Of a stretch of 64,000 nucleotides of DNA, positions 61,220 through 64,000 are shown one piece after another (the first letter of the stretch is position 1; each line of letters opens with the position of its first letter). The notes below the pieces were generated by a model. It ran no database searches. It saw only the letters and a program-made list of their open reading frames with translations, and was not told the origin of the DNA. A program made the position numbers and the translations under genes. The stretch comes from Paraburkholderia sediminicola (GTDB lineage Bacteria; Pseudomonadota; Gammaproteobacteria; Burkholderiales; Burkholderiaceae), in the NCBI RefSeq assembly GCF_902859805.1, contig NZ_CADIKC010000012.1, positions 1 through 64,000 of the forward strand. Reading direction: 5' to 3'.

Positions 61220-62268
61220 TCGATGTGATTCGCGCGGGTCTGTTGACCACGATTCAGGATCTCGGCCGCCATGGCTACCGGCACCTCGGTGTCGCGATGG
61301 GTGGCGCGCTCGACCGTCTATCGCTCGAAGTCGGCAACCGGCTGGTGGGCAACCGGCCCGATGCGGCCGGCCTGGAAATTACCTTCGGACCAACCGTACT
61401 GCGCTTTCTGCGCGCCACACGCGTGGCCATCACTGGCACCGAATTCGGCGCGACGCTCGACGGCAAGCCGGTCTATTCATGGTGGAGCCTGCCGGTGCAG
61501 GCCGGCCAGGAGCTGGTTCTGCAAGCGGCCAAACGCGGCATGCGCGGCTATGTCTGCATCGCGGGCGGCATCGACGTTTTGCCGATGCTCGGTTCGCGCA
61601 GCACCGATCTCGCCGGCCATTTCGGCGGACTCGGCGGCCGGGCCTTGCGCGACGGCGACCGTCTGCCGGTCGGCGCGCCGCCGCAACGCGGCCACCTCGG
61701 TTTTACCCCCGAAGCGCCGGAGTTCGGCGTAAAGGCCCCCGCCTGGTGCAAGTTCGTGCTGGTTCACGAACCGCTGCGGCGCGGCCGGCATCCGTCCGGT
61801 GTGCCGTGGGCTGTGCCGATCCGCGTGCTGCAAGGCCCGGAATACGATAGCTTCACTGAAGAAGCGCACGAATCCTTCTGGTCCGACGAATGGCTGGTCA
61901 CACCGAACAGCAATCGCATGGGCTACCGCCTCGCCGGTACGGAACTGAAGCGCACCCGGAAGAGCGATCTGCTCTCGCACGCGGTGTTGCCCGGCACGAT
62001 TCAGGTCCCGCCGAACGGCCAGCCGATCGTGCTGATGAGCGATGCGCAGACCACCGGCGGCTATCCGAAGATCGGCGCCGTGATCCAGGCCGATCTATGG
62101 AAGCTCGCGCAGGTTCGCCTGAACGCCGCCATCCGTTTCATCCCGACGACGCCCTTTGAGGCACGCCAGGCTTTGCTGGAAGAACGCACGTATTTGCGGC
62201 AGATCGACGCCGCGATTGCCATGCACGAAGAACGTTGCGCGCGCCAGCCGGCGGTCGCAGCGCTGTAA
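61216..62268 (+). CDS. pxpC: 5-oxoprolinase subunit PxpC
   Basis: A 350-residue PxpC (KipA/allophanate hydrolase subunit 2 fold): LTTIQDLGRHGYRHLGVAMG, GGIDVLPMLGSRSTD, and the conserved SNRMGYRL and DAQTTGGYPKIGAVI. Overlaps pxpB by four bases. pxpA follows 19 bases after. Confidence 0.95.
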   Translation: MIDVIRAGLLTTIQDLGRHGYRHLGVAMGGALDRLSLEVGNRLVGNRPDAAGLEITFGPTVLRFLRATRVAITGTEFGATLDGKPVYSWWSLPVQAGQELVLQAAKRGMRGYVCIAGGIDVLPMLGSRSTDLAGHFGGLGGRALRDGDRLPVGAPPQRGHLGFTPEAPEFGVKAPAWCKFVLVHEPLRRGRHPSGVPWAVPIRVLQGPEYDSFTEEAHESFWSDEWLVTPNSNRMGYRLAGTELKRTRKSDLLSHAVLPGTIQVPPNGQPIVLMSDAQTTGGYPKIGAVIQADLWKLAQVRLNAAIRFIPTTPFEARQALLEERTYLRQIDAAIAMHEERCARQPAVAAL

Positions 62269-62287
62269 CACTAAGTAGGGGAACACC

Positions 62288-63040
62288 ATGGAAATCGATT
62301 TGAACGCCGATCTCGGCGAAGGCTGCGGTTCCGACGAGGCGCTGCTCGACCTCGTCAGCTCGGCCAACATCGCGTGCGGCTGGCACGCGGGCGGCGCCAA
62401 CGCCATGCGCGACTGCGTGCGCTGGGCGGTGCAAAAAGGCGTGTCGATCGGCGCACATCCGAGCTTTAACGATCCTGAGAATTTTGGCCGCAAGGAAATG
62501 GATCTGCCGGCCAACGATATCTACGCAGGCGTGCTGTATCAGCTCGGCGCCCTGTCGGCGATTGCGCAGGCCGAGGGCGGCCGCATCGCGCACGTCAAGC
62601 CGCACGGTGCGCTGTACAACCAGGCAGCGCGCGACGCGAAGATTGCCGACGCGATTGTCTCGGCGGTTCACGATTTCGACCCGTCGGTAGCGGTGTTCGC
62701 GCTCGCCAACAGCGGGCTCGTGACGGCTGCCCGGGCAGCCGGCCTGACTGCCATCGAAGAAGTATTCGCCGACCGCGGTTATCGCGCCGACGGCTCGCTC
62801 GTGCCGCGCAAGGAGCCGGGCGCGCTGCTCGACGACGAAGACATGGTGCTGGAGCGCACGCTCGCCATGGTGCGCGAGCGCCGCGTGCAGGCAGTCGACG
62901 GACATTGGGTGCCGCTCAACGCCCAAACCATCTGTCTGCACGGCGACGGTCCGCACGCACTGGCGTTCGCGCGGCGTATCCGCAGCGCGCTAGAAGACGC
63001 GGGCATTGATGTTCACGCGGCCGGCGCCGCGCGCGTCTGA
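62288..63040 (+). CDS. pxpA: 5-oxoprolinase subunit PxpA
   Basis: A 250-residue LamB/YcsF-family subunit: MEIDLNADLGEGCGSDEALL, ANIACGWHAGG, GAHPSFNDPENFGRKEMDL, VKPHGALYNQ, EVFADRGYRADGSLVPRK and CLHGDGP. Cleaves the phosphorylated 5-oxoproline. GTAGGGGAACACC precedes the ATG. Terminator at 63097. Confidence 0.95.
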   Translation: MEIDLNADLGEGCGSDEALLDLVSSANIACGWHAGGANAMRDCVRWAVQKGVSIGAHPSFNDPENFGRKEMDLPANDIYAGVLYQLGALSAIAQAEGGRIAHVKPHGALYNQAARDAKIADAIVSAVHDFDPSVAVFALANSGLVTAARAAGLTAIEEVFADRGYRADGSLVPRKEPGALLDDEDMVLERTLAMVRERRVQAVDGHWVPLNAQTICLHGDGPHALAFARRIRSALEDAGIDVHAAGAARV

Positions 63041-63096
63041 TCCGCGCGTCGATCAGCGCGAGCCAGACAGCGCGATCCAACCGTTGCTCAACCCTG

Positions 63097-63123
63097 AACG
63101 CCCCGCTCCGTGCGGGGCGTTTG
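63097..63123 (+). terminator. hairpin after pxpA
   Basis: Perfect 10-base stem AACGCCCCGC-TCCGT-GCGGGGCGTT; only a short T-tail, so a moderate terminator. Confidence 0.75.
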
Positions 63124-63163
63124 CCAGGTACACGACGACGCATCGCAGTACCCGCAGATGATT

Positions 63164-63241
63164 AGCAAATGAGCAGCAGATAAGCGGCAAACGAGCAGCA
63201 AGCAGGCAGCAAACAAGCAGCAGATGCAGGTGCAGGTGTAG
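63164..63241 (+). repeat. AGCAG-rich imperfect repeat
   Basis: A run of diverged AGCAG/GGCAA units (AGCAAATGAGCAGCAGATAA, then AACGAGCAGCAAGCAGGCAG and onward) between the pxpA terminator and the DUF969 gene. The region 63041-63356 holds no supported gene besides this and the hairpin. Confidence 0.7.
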
Positions 63242-63356
63242 TCGAAGCAACGCGGCCATCAAGAGCCGTGGCAGCAAGACGGCGCGTGGATCACCAGGCG
63301 CCGGCCCACGTTAGCCGCCACAAGCGGCGAGGTTGAAACCCTGTTTGGAGATCCAG

Positions 63357-64000
63357 ATGCAGACAACAGTCAGTCTATGGCCGCTCATTGGCGTGGCCGT
63401 CATCATCGTCGGCTTTTTATTACGGTTCAATCCGATGCTGATCGTGGCGGTGGCCGCGATCATCACCGGTCTGGCCGCGCATTTCCCGCCTGAAAAGATC
63501 CTCGCTGAAATCGGCACCGGCTTCATCAAGACCCGCAATATCCCGCTGATCATCCTGCTGCCGCTGGCCGTAATCGGCCTGCTGGAACGACATGGCTTGC
63601 GTGAGCGTGCGCAAGCGTGGATCGGCGGCATCAAGGCCGCGACCGCAGGGCGTTTGCTGATCGTCTATCTGCTGGTGCGCGAACTGACCGCCGCTGTCGG
63701 CCTGACCGGTCTCGGCGGCCATCCGCAAATGGTGCGTCCGTTGATCGCACCGATGGCCGAAGGCGCGACTGAAACGCGCTTCGGCAAGATCAGCGACGCA
63801 GTTCGCTTCAAGCTGCGTGCCTTCTCCGCCGCGACCGACAACGTCGGCCTGTTTTTCGGTGAAGACATCTTCGTCGCGTTCGGCGCAATTGTGCTGATGA
63901 CGACCTTCCTGAAAGAAGCCGGCATCGTCGTCGAGCCGATTCACGTGGCCGTCTGGGGCATCCCGACCGCGATCTGCGCGTTCATCATTCATGGCTTCCG
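63357..64000 (+). CDS. DUF969 membrane protein, 3' truncated by window
   Basis: Starts MQTTVSLWPLIGVAVIIVGF (63357, with TGGAGATCCAG upstream) and runs off the window after about 214 codons. Several hydrophobic segments and the family block LLIVYLLVRELTAAVGLTGL identify DUF969, which usually pairs with DUF979 to form a putative transporter beside 5-oxoprolinase genes. Likely uptake or export of 5-oxoproline-related compounds, by context only. Confidence 0.85.
   Translation, partial: MQTTVSLWPLIGVAVIIVGFLLRFNPMLIVAVAAIITGLAAHFPPEKILAEIGTGFIKTRNIPLIILLPLAVIGLLERHGLRERAQAWIGGIKAATAGRLLIVYLLVRELTAAVGLTGLGGHPQMVRPLIAPMAEGATETRFGKISDAVRFKLRAFSAATDNVGLFFGEDIFVAFGAIVLMTTFLKEAGIVVEPIHVAVWGIPTAICAFIIHGF

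Noticed and set aside
63053..63277. Leucine/His-rich minus-strand frame over the AGCAG repeat
   Set aside because: Sequence such as LLRLHLHLHLLLVCCLL results from the repeat; no start context.

Overview
The window is a high-GC stretch of chromosome from a beta-proteobacterium of the Burkholderiaceae, most probably a Paraburkholderia. I infer this from the gene families (paa genes with a TetR regulator, DUF2957 lipoproteins, type-2 ArgC, fused indolepyruvate oxidoreductase, PxpABC with DUF969) and from the intergenic repeat around 53.4-54.2 kb, which I recall as common in this genus. No database was searched. Nearly all genes look intact. There is no phage, transposase, integrase or CRISPR array.

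Layout. 1-500: the first bases of a 16S rRNA gene on the minus strand, with its leader, a boxA and two tandem promoters. 0.5-3.7 kb: secreted SGNH esterase and a FAD dehydrogenase (minus). 3.9-9.4 kb: phenylacetyl-CoA epoxidase operon paaABCDE, a DUF1835 gene and a PaaR-like TetR repressor, with a palindromic operator before paaA. 9.7-16.5 kb: GNAT, Lrp/AsnC regulator divergent from hpd, a tiny secreted protein, and a 1199-residue indolepyruvate ferredoxin oxidoreductase. Together these form an aromatic amino acid catabolic block: arylpyruvates go either to homogentisate (Hpd) or to aryl-acetyl-CoA (IOR), which PaaABCE oxygenates. A strongly G-poor non-coding tract follows at 16.6-16.8 kb.

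17-26 kb: maeB, an MFS carrier, pyrE, a LuxR-type response regulator, a PEBP-like protein, a flavodoxin and argC. 26.3-30.1 kb: two paralogous DUF2957 lipoproteins plus an OmpW-type barrel, a poorly characterised envelope set. 30-38 kb: LysE exporter, beta-hydroxyacid dehydrogenase, Mut7-C RNase-like protein, small proteins, IclR regulator, extended SDR, MipA/OmpV barrel, DMT transporter and two overlapping small genes. 38.4-39.0 kb: a non-coding segment with two perfect DnaA boxes and an AT-rich stretch. 39-43 kb: DUF2242 lipoprotein, lytic transglycosylase, di-heme peroxidase and a phosphoesterase lipoprotein. 43-46 kb: WYL regulator divergent from a GST, with an inverted repeat between them.

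46-60 kb is mostly housekeeping: glmS, glmU (amino-sugar nucleotide supply), ttcA, folB and a FolM-like reductase (tRNA thiolation and pterin metabolism), midA and an NDUFA9-like protein (complex I), cca, slt and 5-formyl-THF cyclo-ligase. A large inverted intergenic repeat with a 12-unit hexamer microsatellite lies between the DUF2905 gene and cca. 60.5-64 kb: pxpBCA (5-oxoprolinase), preceded by a long inverted repeat next to a divergent winged-helix regulator, and the start of a DUF969 membrane protein that runs off the window.
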